From NCBI GenBank assembly GCA_041685645.1, contig JAWLFI010000063.1, positions 1-13,119 of the forward strand: DNA of 13,119 bases, read 5' to 3'. The notes beneath the pieces were generated by a model, which had not been told where the DNA came from, searched no databases, and saw only the letters and a program-made list of their open reading frames with translations. Positions 1 through 5,893 of this stretch are shown here, in pieces (position 1 is the first letter of the stretch; every line of letters begins with the position of its first letter). The position numbers and the translations under genes are program-made. The stretch comes from JAWLFI01 sp041685645. Lineage in GTDB: Bacteria; Bacteroidota; Bacteroidia; Chitinophagales; Saprospiraceae.

Positions 1-1877
1 TTCTCATGAACCAAAAGGGTAGTGGCTTTGTAGAGCGACCTGAACTATTGGGTCGATATACAACCTCTATCAGTTCAGCTCAGACCGGAGATTTTAATCA
101 GGATGGATATCTTGATATTTTTGCGACTCGACACGGATTGATCAATAATCCACGGAACCAGGATGATATTTTGTTAAGCAACCCCTTCCACTCGTCAGGG
201 AATCATTTCATTCGCTTTCAAATCATCGACTCTACACATTATACCATGAGTGGGATACAGGTAAAGGCGCGATTATTTTCAGATCTGGGAATGCAAAGCA
301 GGACTTTGAGAGTCGGTGAATCCTACGGACTCTGTGGTTCAAATATTTTGCATTTTGGTTTGGGAGAAAACAGCAGTATAGATTCGGTAGTTTTTGACTG
401 GCCGGGTGGTCGTTCCGAAACCTATTTTCCCAACGAAGTCAATACGACCTATTTGTATACTTCCGGAGTAGGACTCAGCGCTGAAAGAGAAGTGCTTTTT
501 CCCCATGAATGTTTTGGACCTGGAGATACCACTCAAATATTAGAACTTGATGAGAGTTCACCAGATTTAAATATCTATCATAATGATATGGAAATTAGCT
601 TCCTTCAAAGCCAGAACCTCCATCAAACCGGCAGATATTTTTGGGTTGACCGCGATGAGTCCGGTGCCTGGATGAGGGCCAAGGCAACTTCACTGGCTCC
701 GCCAAGCCCAGCGAACACGACCCTGAGCCAATCGGGAAATATTGCTTTGTGTAAGCGGCAAGAGATTGTGATTGAACCCCTGAATCATGAAAACTTTTTA
801 TACTGGAATACAGGAGATACCAGCCCGACCTTGACGATAGATGAGGCAGGTATTTATGAGGCTGTATTTAGGAATTGTGCAGACACCTTTGTATCCGATC
901 CACTGGAAGTTTCTATCCTGCCAGAAATAGATCTATCGGTCGAAAATGATACGGTCAATAGGGGAGAAAGAGCTATGCTCAGGGCAAGAGGAGAGAATAT
1001 TCGTTGGTATGAAAATGAAGATAGTGAAGTAGCACTGCAGGAGGGTAGTACTGTGTTTATCATTTCGCAACTCGATAGGGACACTACATTATACGCAGAG
1101 AGCCGCGAATTCTTTTCCTCGGATGAGGTTGCTATTGGTCCCGTCATAGAGGAAGACAATTTGAAGATGACGGATCCCTGGTTCTCCGCTGAAATTGAAT
1201 TTGTTGCGCATACCAACTGCGAACTAAAGCAAATATCTGTACACACGATCGATTCAGGCAGGCGGGAGTTTCAATTACTGAATCCTTTGGGTGAGAGGAT
1301 CGAGAGAAAGACATTCAATTTAGACAGTAATCAGGAATACACTATCGATCTGGGGTGGGAGCTAGAAGCCGGGAAGTTATATTCTCTCACGACAAACGTA
1401 GGTATAAATTTAGAGGAATTTGGATTTCAGGGTCCACAATTGTACAGCATTGAGTTAGGTGATAATGCATTTCCAATTGGAGATGGAGAGCATATCACAA
1501 TAACGGGTACGAATCGGGGCATACAGGAGTTTTTCTTTTTTTCAGAATGGGTGATTCAGCCTCCGGCAGATACCTGCACAAGTGAGCGAAAGCCAGTTCG
1601 TGGGGTCATCGATCCGACAGTTAGCAGAGCGAGAGCGTTTGATTCTCAACTTCGGGTATTTCCCAATCCGGCAAGTGATCAAATAACAGTAGAACGGTTG
1701 CATACCGCTCGCGGGATTTTGACTGTTCGCGACAGTTATGGGAAAATGATCTTCGAGAGCTCATGGAATGGATCGCGAAAGGTCATTCCCTGTCATTCCT
1801 GGCCAAGCGGGATGTATATTTTGAGTTTAGATCAGGCAGGTGTTCAGGATCGGGAAGTTTTCATGATAACCCATTGA
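1..1877 (+). CDS. T9SS-exported FG-GAP/ASPIC-UnbV (CRTAC1-like) repeat protein with Ig-like domains, 5'-truncated by the window
   Basis: Cell-surface or secreted protein of the VCBS/FG-GAP type. The frame is open to the left edge, so the first visible ATG (position 6) is probably internal and the signal peptide and earlier repeats lie outside. Numbering from that Met: a calcium-loop repeat GDFNQDGYLDIF at 28-39 (Asp29, Asn31, Asp33, Asp37); an ASPIC/UnbV domain at about 66-150 with the hallmark stretches LRVGESYG and HFGLGE and a VVFDWPGG ending; two Ig-like modules at about 226-305 and 306-370, the second like the CHU_C-associated type; a beta-rich segment at about 385-520; and a final 75 residues starting LRVFPNPASDQITVE and containing PSGMYILSL, which is a type A T9SS C-terminal sorting domain. 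The family is usually longer, consistent with truncation. Ligand and substrate are unknown. No catalytic motif is seen. Domain calls are by eye. Confidence 0.88.
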   Translation, partial: LMNQKGSGFVERPELLGRYTTSISSAQTGDFNQDGYLDIFATRHGLINNPRNQDDILLSNPFHSSGNHFIRFQIIDSTHYTMSGIQVKARLFSDLGMQSRTLRVGESYGLCGSNILHFGLGENSSIDSVVFDWPGGRSETYFPNEVNTTYLYTSGVGLSAEREVLFPHECFGPGDTTQILELDESSPDLNIYHNDMEISFLQSQNLHQTGRYFWVDRDESGAWMRAKATSLAPPSPANTTLSQSGNIALCKRQEIVIEPLNHENFLYWNTGDTSPTLTIDEAGIYEAVFRNCADTFVSDPLEVSILPEIDLSVENDTVNRGERAMLRARGENIRWYENEDSEVALQEGSTVFIISQLDRDTTLYAESREFFSSDEVAIGPVIEEDNLKMTDPWFSAEIEFVAHTNCELKQISVHTIDSGRREFQLLNPLGERIERKTFNLDSNQEYTIDLGWELEAGKLYSLTTNVGINLEEFGFQGPQLYSIELGDNAFPIGDGEHITITGTNRGIQEFFFFSEWVIQPPADTCTSERKPVRGVIDPTVSRARAFDSQLRVFPNPASDQITVERLHTARGILTVRDSYGKMIFESSWNGSRKVIPCHSWPSGMYILSLDQAGVQDREVFMITH

Positions 1878-1918
1878 TGAGTGCACGACTATTTGATTCT
1901 GTGAGCGCTGCGAAGTAG

Positions 1919-2119
1919 TGCACATCGGTGTTGGAGAGGGTTTGTTGCATAGTTTCACTGATATACAGGAGGTCGATAAAGATCCGGACTCTGAAAAGTG
2001 CTTTGACCGATGTGCAGACCGATCCGCCGGAGGCATGGAAGTGCCGGAGGCGGAGAAGGGCCGAATGAAAAATGAGCTACGAAGCATAGCGACCCGAAGG
2101 GCGCAGCCCGAGGGACACA
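1919..2119. repeat. Hairpin-rich non-coding element A between convergent transcripts
   Basis: The stretch from 1878 to 2163 holds no convincing gene; the short ORFs crossing it have no recognisable features. It carries an 11-bp inverted repeat (TGCACATCGGT at 1919-1929, its complement at 2006-2016). Two copies of GCCGGAGGC follow (2026-2034, 2043-2051), each a 3-bp stem with a GGA loop. Then come GCTA/TAGC (2076-2079/2087-2090) and two mutually exclusive hairpins, CCC-GAA-GGG (2093-2101) and GGGC-GCA-GCCC (2099-2109). GC content is clearly above the flanks. It lies between the 3' ends of the + strand secreted-protein gene and the - strand tRNAs, so it could terminate either, but no hairpin is followed directly by a T-run. 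The style resembles element B near 12.1 kb, read on the opposite strand. It could be a dispersed genomic repeat; copy number cannot be judged here. Confidence 0.45.
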
Positions 2120-2163
2120 GCCTAATAAAAATGAAAATAAAAAGATGATTGGAGAAAATCAAG

Positions 2164-2238
2164 GGTGGCTAGTCGGAATCGAACCGACGACCCTTAGTAC
2201 CACAAACTAATGCTCTAACCAACTGAGCTATAGCCACC
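2164..2238 (-). tRNA. tRNA-His (anticodon GUG)
   Basis: Read on the minus strand, the acceptor stem is GTGGCTA/TAGCCAC, the D arm is GCTC...GAGC, the anticodon stem is TTAGT/ACTAA with loop TTGTGGT (anticodon GTG), and the T arm is GTCGG-TTCGATT-CCGAC. The extra 5' G opposite a C discriminator base is the G-1:C73 pair diagnostic of histidine tRNA. Here position 2238 encodes G-1 and 2164 encodes C73. No CCA is encoded. It lies 16 bp downstream of tRNA-Ser and probably shares its transcript. Confidence 0.96.
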
Positions 2239-2254
2239 ATGATTTAAAACAATG

Positions 2255-2342
2255 CGGAGGAGGAGGGATTCGAACCCCCGGTGCCCGTGAAGGCACGTCG
2301 GTTTTCAAGACCGGTGCATTAAACCAGCTCTGCCACTCCTCC
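2255..2342 (-). tRNA. tRNA-Ser (anticodon UGA)
   Basis: Class II tRNA read on the minus strand. The acceptor is GGAGGAG/CTCCTCC with G73, the anticodon loop is CTTGAAA (anticodon TGA), the T loop is TTCGAAT, and there is a long variable arm with stem GTGCC/GGCAC, as expected for serine. Length is 88 nt and no CCA is encoded. It is the first gene of a two-tRNA unit with tRNA-His, and a strong Bacteroidota-type promoter sits just upstream of it. Confidence 0.96.
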
Positions 2343-2352
2343 GAACGAGCTG

Positions 2353-2383
2353 CAAATATACATTAAAATTAGTGTTCGGCAAG
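2353..2383 (-). promoter_or_regulatory. Bacteroidota-type promoter of the tRNA-Ser/tRNA-His unit
   Basis: On the minus strand a -7 box TATATTTG (complement of 2353-2360) matches TAnnTTTG exactly. A -33 element CTTG (complement of 2380-2383) lies exactly 19 nt upstream and matches TTTG at three of four positions. The predicted start of transcription is near 2345, a few bases before the mature tRNA-Ser 5' end. The consensus is established for the primary sigma factor of this phylum; its assignment here is by inspection. Confidence 0.75.
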
Positions 2384-2529
2384 AAAAATTTTAGAAAAAA
2401 TTGCCCAACCACAAGGTCGGTGAGTTCGGTATAGCTATAATAGAAGTGAGTGTGGGGCAGTAGTCAGTCAAGTGAAAAATTTGTACTATCTTAGATGGTG
2501 AGCTGTGATTATAAAGCGAAAAGGCGAAT

Positions 2530-3087
2530 ATGTCAAATGAGCCAAAAAAAGTGAAGCATTGGATTACTGGTTGTTTAGAAAACGACAGAGTATCGCAAAA
2601 GTTATTGTACCAGCATTATTTTGCTGAAATGGTTCGTATGATTGAGAAATACACACGTGATAAGGATGCGGTGATCTCGATTGTGAATAATGGGTTTTTG
2701 AAGATTTTCAAAAATTTAGAGGCTTATGACATCGAGCGGCCATTTGGTCCCTGGGCTAAAACTCTTGTGTTTCGCGCTTTGAGCGACTATTTCAGATCGA
2801 GCAATCCGCAATCTAAGGTAGTGTCCTTATTTGAAAGAGATGCAATTGCTGAGCAGCCGGCTCTGGATCATTTGTATATGGAGGATTTAATCTTGCATTT
2901 AAATCAACTGCCGCCAACGACAAAAAAGGTGTTTATCCTGTATGCAATTGAAGGGTATAAGCACAAAGAAATAAGCGAGATCTTATCTATTAGTGATGGG
3001 ACTTCTAAGTGGCACGTCTCAAATGCCAGAACAATTTTACGGAAATATATTGGCGGATTAAATGAAGGAGGTGTTTATGTCCAATAA
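2530..3087 (+). CDS. ECF-type RNA polymerase sigma factor
   Basis: 185-residue extracytoplasmic-function sigma factor, which would redirect core RNA polymerase to a small regulon. Region 2 spans about residues 18-90, with a conserved-looking core IVNNGFLKIFKNLEAYD (51-67) and a PFGPWAKTLVFRALSDYFR segment typical of Bacteroidota ECF factors. Region 4 spans about 118-175, with LPPTTKKVFILYAIEGYKHK leading into a helix-turn-helix at about 145-170. The usual acidic/Gln residues before the FLKIF helix are replaced by SIVNN; I believe related Bacteroidota subgroups share this, but could not check. The start is the ATG at 2530, the first in frame, without a strong Shine-Dalgarno. The stop overlaps the start of the downstream membrane gene by 11 bp, which suggests a sigma/anti-sigma pair. 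No convincing promoter was found upstream; TATCTTAG at 2487-2494 is a weak -7 candidate. Confidence 0.9.
   Translation: MSNEPKKVKHWITGCLENDRVSQKLLYQHYFAEMVRMIEKYTRDKDAVISIVNNGFLKIFKNLEAYDIERPFGPWAKTLVFRALSDYFRSSNPQSKVVSLFERDAIAEQPALDHLYMEDLILHLNQLPPTTKKVFILYAIEGYKHKEISEILSISDGTSKWHVSNARTILRKYIGGLNEGGVYVQ
3064..3072 (+). promoter_or_regulatory. Strong Shine-Dalgarno inside the sigma gene, setting the start of the coupled gene
   Basis: GAAGGAGGT lies within the last codons of the sigma gene, four bases before the ATG at 3077. It favours that ATG over the in-frame alternative at 3062, which would put the Shine-Dalgarno inside the coding region. It is notable because other genes in the window lack such a site; it suggests a deliberate stoichiometric link between the two products. 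Confidence 0.75.
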
Positions 3088-4240
3088 GCAGAACCAACAT
3101 CCCTGGGAGGAAGAGGCCTGGCAGCAAATGGAGGGTCTATTGGATCAAGAATTGCCGGTAAGACCTGTGGGATACTATCTCCGAAGGCTTTCTGCCGCCG
3201 TTTTCCTCTTCATTCTAGGGAGTGCTGCCATTATGTTTTTGATGCCGGATAGTGAACAAGAGGAACTCGCAACAAAAGCAATCAATGAAAGGGGAGAAAT
3301 AGGCTATGCCATTGCTACCGTCGATGTTGATCCTGATCAACGCATTGAGCGGTCCTCAACATGGGGTGATCTAACAGATGCCACCGATTTAGATGGAAGT
3401 TGGGCTTCTTCTCTTCCATCTTTTTCTACCAGGGAAAATTTCGATTTCCAAAGGAATAGGAGTCTGAGGGTGGGGAGTGACCTATTTGATCATTCAGGTC
3501 GCCAGATGCCCGTTTCAAGTATTGACTTTTTGGATGGAGAGTTCTTGTTCTCTGAGTCAATTGAGCTACATAATGTCACTTTGAGCGATTCCGATATTAT
3601 TAAATCTGGTTCCCGTTTAGCCTCAATTGTTCAATTTGCTGAAGTGAATAGCTCTTACATGACTCAAGGCCATTGGGGTGGTGGGATTCATTATGGGATA
3701 GAATTGGGTGTTTCCAGTCGATGGCGAGCGAGTATATCGGCGGGCTATCAGTATCATAGATTTGCCGGTATTCATGGGCAAAATAATTATTCCGTTCCAT
3801 TGATTCTTCCCGAACCCGGTTCAGAGCCTTTTGAACCAAATACTTCTAGTGAAAACAATTCTATCAAATTGCCGGAATTACATCCCAATCTGCATCAATT
3901 GAGCATGACGGGTCAGTTGTACTTCACTCCGTGGAAAGAGAGAGGAATTGAAATGGGTGCGATTGTTCGGGGTCAGAAAAATATGTATTTCATCAATTCC
4001 GAGATTGTGAATAGTCCCATGCGATTCTCTTATCAGGATTTAAACACGACCAAACAGCAAGATGACTGGTCTCACTACAGTCTGAGTTTAGGTGCTGGAT
4101 TGTCATATGCATTTAGTCCCCGCTGGAAAATTCATTCTCGAGCATTTTACACCAACAACTTTATAGGATCACAAGCTAAGCCCGGTTTTATAGATGACCA
4201 TCTTTGGTCTGCTGAATGGGGTGTTAGTATGTATTGGTAA
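3077..4240 (+). CDS. Putative membrane-anchored anti-sigma protein with beta-barrel-like C-terminal region
   Basis: 387 residues. Residues 1-37 are a short charged cytoplasmic head (HPWEEEAWQQMEGLLDQELP at 8-27) of the kind seen beside Bacteroidota ECF sigma genes. A single hydrophobic helix follows at about 38-56 after the basic YYLRR. Residues 57-190 are polar and low in recognisable structure. From about 198 to the end are alternating amphipathic strands rich in Gly and aromatics (for example IHYGIELGVSSRWRASISAGY, FTPWKERGIEMGAIVRG, YSLSLGAGLSYAFSPRWKI), finishing on an aromatic Trp as outer-membrane barrel proteins do. Location next to and overlapping a sigma gene suggests it binds that sigma and responds to envelope conditions. 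This role is inferred: there is no zinc-binding HxxxCxxC anti-sigma motif. It may span both membranes or keep the barrel-like part in the periplasm. An alternative reading is a plain outer-membrane protein with an odd N-terminus. Confidence 0.7.
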   Translation: MSNKQNQHPWEEEAWQQMEGLLDQELPVRPVGYYLRRLSAAVFLFILGSAAIMFLMPDSEQEELATKAINERGEIGYAIATVDVDPDQRIERSSTWGDLTDATDLDGSWASSLPSFSTRENFDFQRNRSLRVGSDLFDHSGRQMPVSSIDFLDGEFLFSESIELHNVTLSDSDIIKSGSRLASIVQFAEVNSSYMTQGHWGGGIHYGIELGVSSRWRASISAGYQYHRFAGIHGQNNYSVPLILPEPGSEPFEPNTSSENNSIKLPELHPNLHQLSMTGQLYFTPWKERGIEMGAIVRGQKNMYFINSEIVNSPMRFSYQDLNTTKQQDDWSHYSLSLGAGLSYAFSPRWKIHSRAFYTNNFIGSQAKPGFIDDHLWSAEWGVSMYW

Positions 4241-4258
4241 ATCCTCGTTATCTGTGAC

Positions 4259-4606
4259 TTAAAGGTGCAGTCTACTTTTTTTCTCTAACAATTCATCTTC
4301 GGTTTCCTCGCGATCGGGATCCGGCACGCAACAATCTACGGGGCATACGGCAGCGCATTGTGGCTCTTCGTGAAAACCTACACATTCAGTGCACTTATCT
4401 GGCACGATGTAATACAAGTCATCGTCCACCGGTTCCTGCTGAGCGTCTGCATCTACTACTTTTCCGTCTTCAAGTTTATAATCTCCCTTTACTGTGTTGC
4501 CATCTGAAATTGCCCATTCAATGCCTCCCTCGTAAATAGCATTATTGGGGCATTCCGGTTCGCAAGCACCGCAATTTATACATTCGTCTGTGATAATGAT
4601 GGCCAT
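4259..4606 (-). CDS. Two-cluster [4Fe-4S] ferredoxin (YfhL/bacterial-type)
   Basis: 115-residue cytoplasmic electron carrier. The first cluster ligands are C9, C12, C15 and C19 in the CINCGACEPECP motif. The second site is C72-x2-C75-x8-C84-x3-C88-P, with the 8-residue insertion seen in the YfhL-like group, and two extra cysteines at 92 and 93. Between the motifs lies an acidic insert (about 28-68), and the tail after 95 is acidic and then basic. The start is placed at the ATG encoding MAIIITDECI, the usual N-terminus of this family; an ATG two codons upstream (4612) is also possible. Its partner enzyme is not evident locally. The 3' end converges on the anti-sigma-like gene with only 18 bp between stops. 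Upstream is a divergent control region shared with the lectin-fold gene. Confidence 0.93.
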   Translation of the reverse strand: MAIIITDECINCGACEPECPNNAIYEGGIEWAISDGNTVKGDYKLEDGKVVDADAQQEPVDDDLYYIVPDKCTECVGFHEEPQCAAVCPVDCCVPDPDREETEDELLEKKSRLHL

Positions 4607-4614
4607 AAACATTC

Positions 4615-4647
4615 AATTTGGTTACAATTTGGTTACAATTTGGTTAC
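4615..4647. repeat. Three perfect 11-bp direct repeats in the ferredoxin leader
   Basis: The unit AATTTGGTTAC occurs at 4615-4625, 4626-4636 and 4637-4647 with no gaps or mismatches. One unit is about one helical turn, so a bound protein would contact the same face each time. The array sits between the predicted ferredoxin start of transcription (near 4640) and its start codon at 4606, and it occupies the -33 region of the divergent lectin-fold gene. It could be an operator array or simply a slippage-prone tandem repeat. Confidence 0.85.
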
Positions 4648-4663
4648 AAAAGTCCTACTTTTG
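4633..4663 (+). promoter_or_regulatory. Candidate promoter for the lectin-fold gene
   Basis: The -7 box TACTTTTG at 4656-4663 matches TAnnTTTG exactly. At the proper 19-nt spacing the -33 position holds TTAC, a poor match, contributed by the second direct repeat. Start of transcription would be near 4670, giving a leader of about 16 nt before the ATG at 4686. The poor -33 element could mean that an activator is needed. Confidence 0.5.
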
Positions 4664-4665
4664 TA
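4645..4665. promoter_or_regulatory. Palindrome overlapping both divergent -7 boxes
   Basis: Perfect 8-bp arms TACAAAAG (4645-4652) and CTTTTGTA (4658-4665) are separated by TCCTA. Each arm contributes most of a -7 box, one per strand, so the symmetry may come simply from two back-to-back promoters. It could also be an operator. The two promoters could not be occupied at once. Confidence 0.55.
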
Positions 4666-4677
4666 TCTAATTAACAA
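4647..4677 (-). promoter_or_regulatory. Candidate promoter for the ferredoxin gene
   Basis: On the minus strand GACTTTTG (complement of 4647-4654) matches TAnnTTTG at seven of eight positions, and TTG (complement of 4675-4677) lies 20 nt upstream, one more than the ideal 19. Start of transcription would be near 4640, inside the direct-repeat array. Confidence 0.4.
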
Positions 4678-4685
4678 TAAAGCCG

Positions 4686-5786
4686 ATGCGAAGTTTCATA
4701 AAAACTTTTTTATTCCTGACTGTGAGTTGGATTTTGGCATGGAATACTTCCGTAATGCAAGCACAGGTAGTTTTCGAAATCAATGATTTTAAAGCGGAAG
4801 AAAATAGCTTGAGTACGGTATCCGGAGCTCAACTTTTTTCCGAGTATTTGAGATTGACACCCGCAAAAACAAACCAGACGGGTGCTACCTGGTACAAGGA
4901 AGATAAGATTAACATCAACGATGGTTTTTTTACGGAATTTGAGTTCAGGATCATAAATGCTGACGATACTCATGGAGGTGGTGATGGATTTGCTTTTGTC
5001 ATTCAAAATCAAAGTCCTGAAATCGTTGGTGGAAGTGGAGATGACATCGGCTACAAGCAATTAGATCGCGCCGTAGCTATAGAGTTTGATATTGTTCAGG
5101 ATGTTGGAGAGGAAAGCGCCAATCACGTTTGTCTTTCATTTTACGATACAGAATTGGGGTATTATAGAAAATATGCTACTGTTCATGCAATTCCCGAGTT
5201 GAATGATGGTAAATCACATTTTGCCCGCGTAGAATATCGGGAAGGTCAATTAATCTTTTATTTGGACAGTTACTTATTTCCTATTTTAACCGTTCGGCTG
5301 GATATTGCAGATCGGATTGGGTCTGCCGATGGATTTGGATGGGTGGGATTCACCTCTTCGACCTCTGAAGCCTATGCAAATCACGATTTGCTGAGTTGGA
5401 GTATGGGTGCATATAATCCTCCGCCGGAAGACATTGATGAAGATAAGATTGAAGTGAGTGAAAAGGAAGAGGTTATCGTAAAAAATAGAAAGTTGACGAT
5501 CAGCATATGGGATGACGACATGCTGGATCAAGACACTGTTTCCATTAAAGTAGGAGATGAGTGGATCCTGACAGATTATGAAGTGAGAAAGGAGAAAAAA
5601 GTCATTCAGTACACGCTGAAAGGGTTTTCAAGCGATATGGTGATGTATGCCCATAATATGGGATTGATTCCACCGAACACAGCGGCGATCGAGGTGAAGG
5701 ACGGCAATAAAAAATATCGTTTTGATATGAAGGCCGATTTAAACTCTTCACAGTCTATAAGATTTCGCTATCAAGCTCCGGAGTAG
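4686..5786 (+). CDS. Secreted L-type lectin-fold protein with a C-terminal beta domain
   Basis: 366 residues. A signal peptide (basic MRSFIK, hydrophobic core, likely cleavage after residue 25-27, VMQAQ) sends it across the inner membrane. Residues 28-243 look like a legume/L-type lectin jelly roll: GGGDGFAFVIQN (97-108), AIEFDIVQD (131-139) and DGFGWVGFTSSTS (215-227) match the conserved strands that build the sugar and metal site, with Asp100 and Asp135 as candidate ligands. Residues 255-363 form a second beta-rich domain (WDDDMLDQDTVSI, then AHNMGLIPPNTAAI), a module I associate with secreted Saprospiraceae proteins; its function is unknown to me. No T9SS sorting domain is seen, so the protein may stay periplasmic or use another route. 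Glycan binding is inferred from fold only. It is divergent from the ferredoxin gene and shares its control region; there is no clear Shine-Dalgarno. Confidence 0.78.
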   Translation: MRSFIKTFLFLTVSWILAWNTSVMQAQVVFEINDFKAEENSLSTVSGAQLFSEYLRLTPAKTNQTGATWYKEDKININDGFFTEFEFRIINADDTHGGGDGFAFVIQNQSPEIVGGSGDDIGYKQLDRAVAIEFDIVQDVGEESANHVCLSFYDTELGYYRKYATVHAIPELNDGKSHFARVEYREGQLIFYLDSYLFPILTVRLDIADRIGSADGFGWVGFTSSTSEAYANHDLLSWSMGAYNPPPEDIDEDKIEVSEKEEVIVKNRKLTISIWDDDMLDQDTVSIKVGDEWILTDYEVRKEKKVIQYTLKGFSSDMVMYAHNMGLIPPNTAAIEVKDGNKKYRFDMKADLNSSQSIRFRYQAPE

Positions 5787-5817
5787 CTATTTTATCTAGA
5801 GGAAAAGTGCGTGCATT

Positions 5818-5838
5818 TCTCGGCCAGCGGGCCGAAGA
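5818..5838. terminator. Weak candidate bidirectional terminator hairpin
   Basis: TCGGCC (5820-5825), loop AGCG and GGCCGA (5830-5835) form a 6-bp GC-rich stem, which can extend by two pairs (5818-5819 with 5837-5838) past a bulged base at 5836. It sits in the 107-bp gap between the convergent lectin-fold and McrB-N-like genes. No T-run follows directly; the nearest on the + strand is about 17 nt further on, so termination is uncertain. The rest of this gap shows nothing else. Confidence 0.35.
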
Positions 5839-5893
5839 CCTCGCGGTTTAATATGTTTTTTAATGCGGAGAAATATCGTATGAATACTTCGGT

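Noticed and set aside
1827..2162. Short ORFs on both strands across the non-coding region before the tRNAs
   Set aside because: They overlap the T9SS gene end or the hairpin repeats, have biased composition and no recognisable domain or ribosome-binding site.
3062..3076. ATG at 3062 as start of the anti-sigma-like gene
   Set aside because: The strong Shine-Dalgarno at 3064-3072 is correctly spaced for the ATG at 3077 and would fall inside the coding region otherwise.
4615..4647. CRISPR-like array
   Set aside because: The repeats are 11 bp with no spacers and no cas genes nearby; it is a simple tandem repeat.
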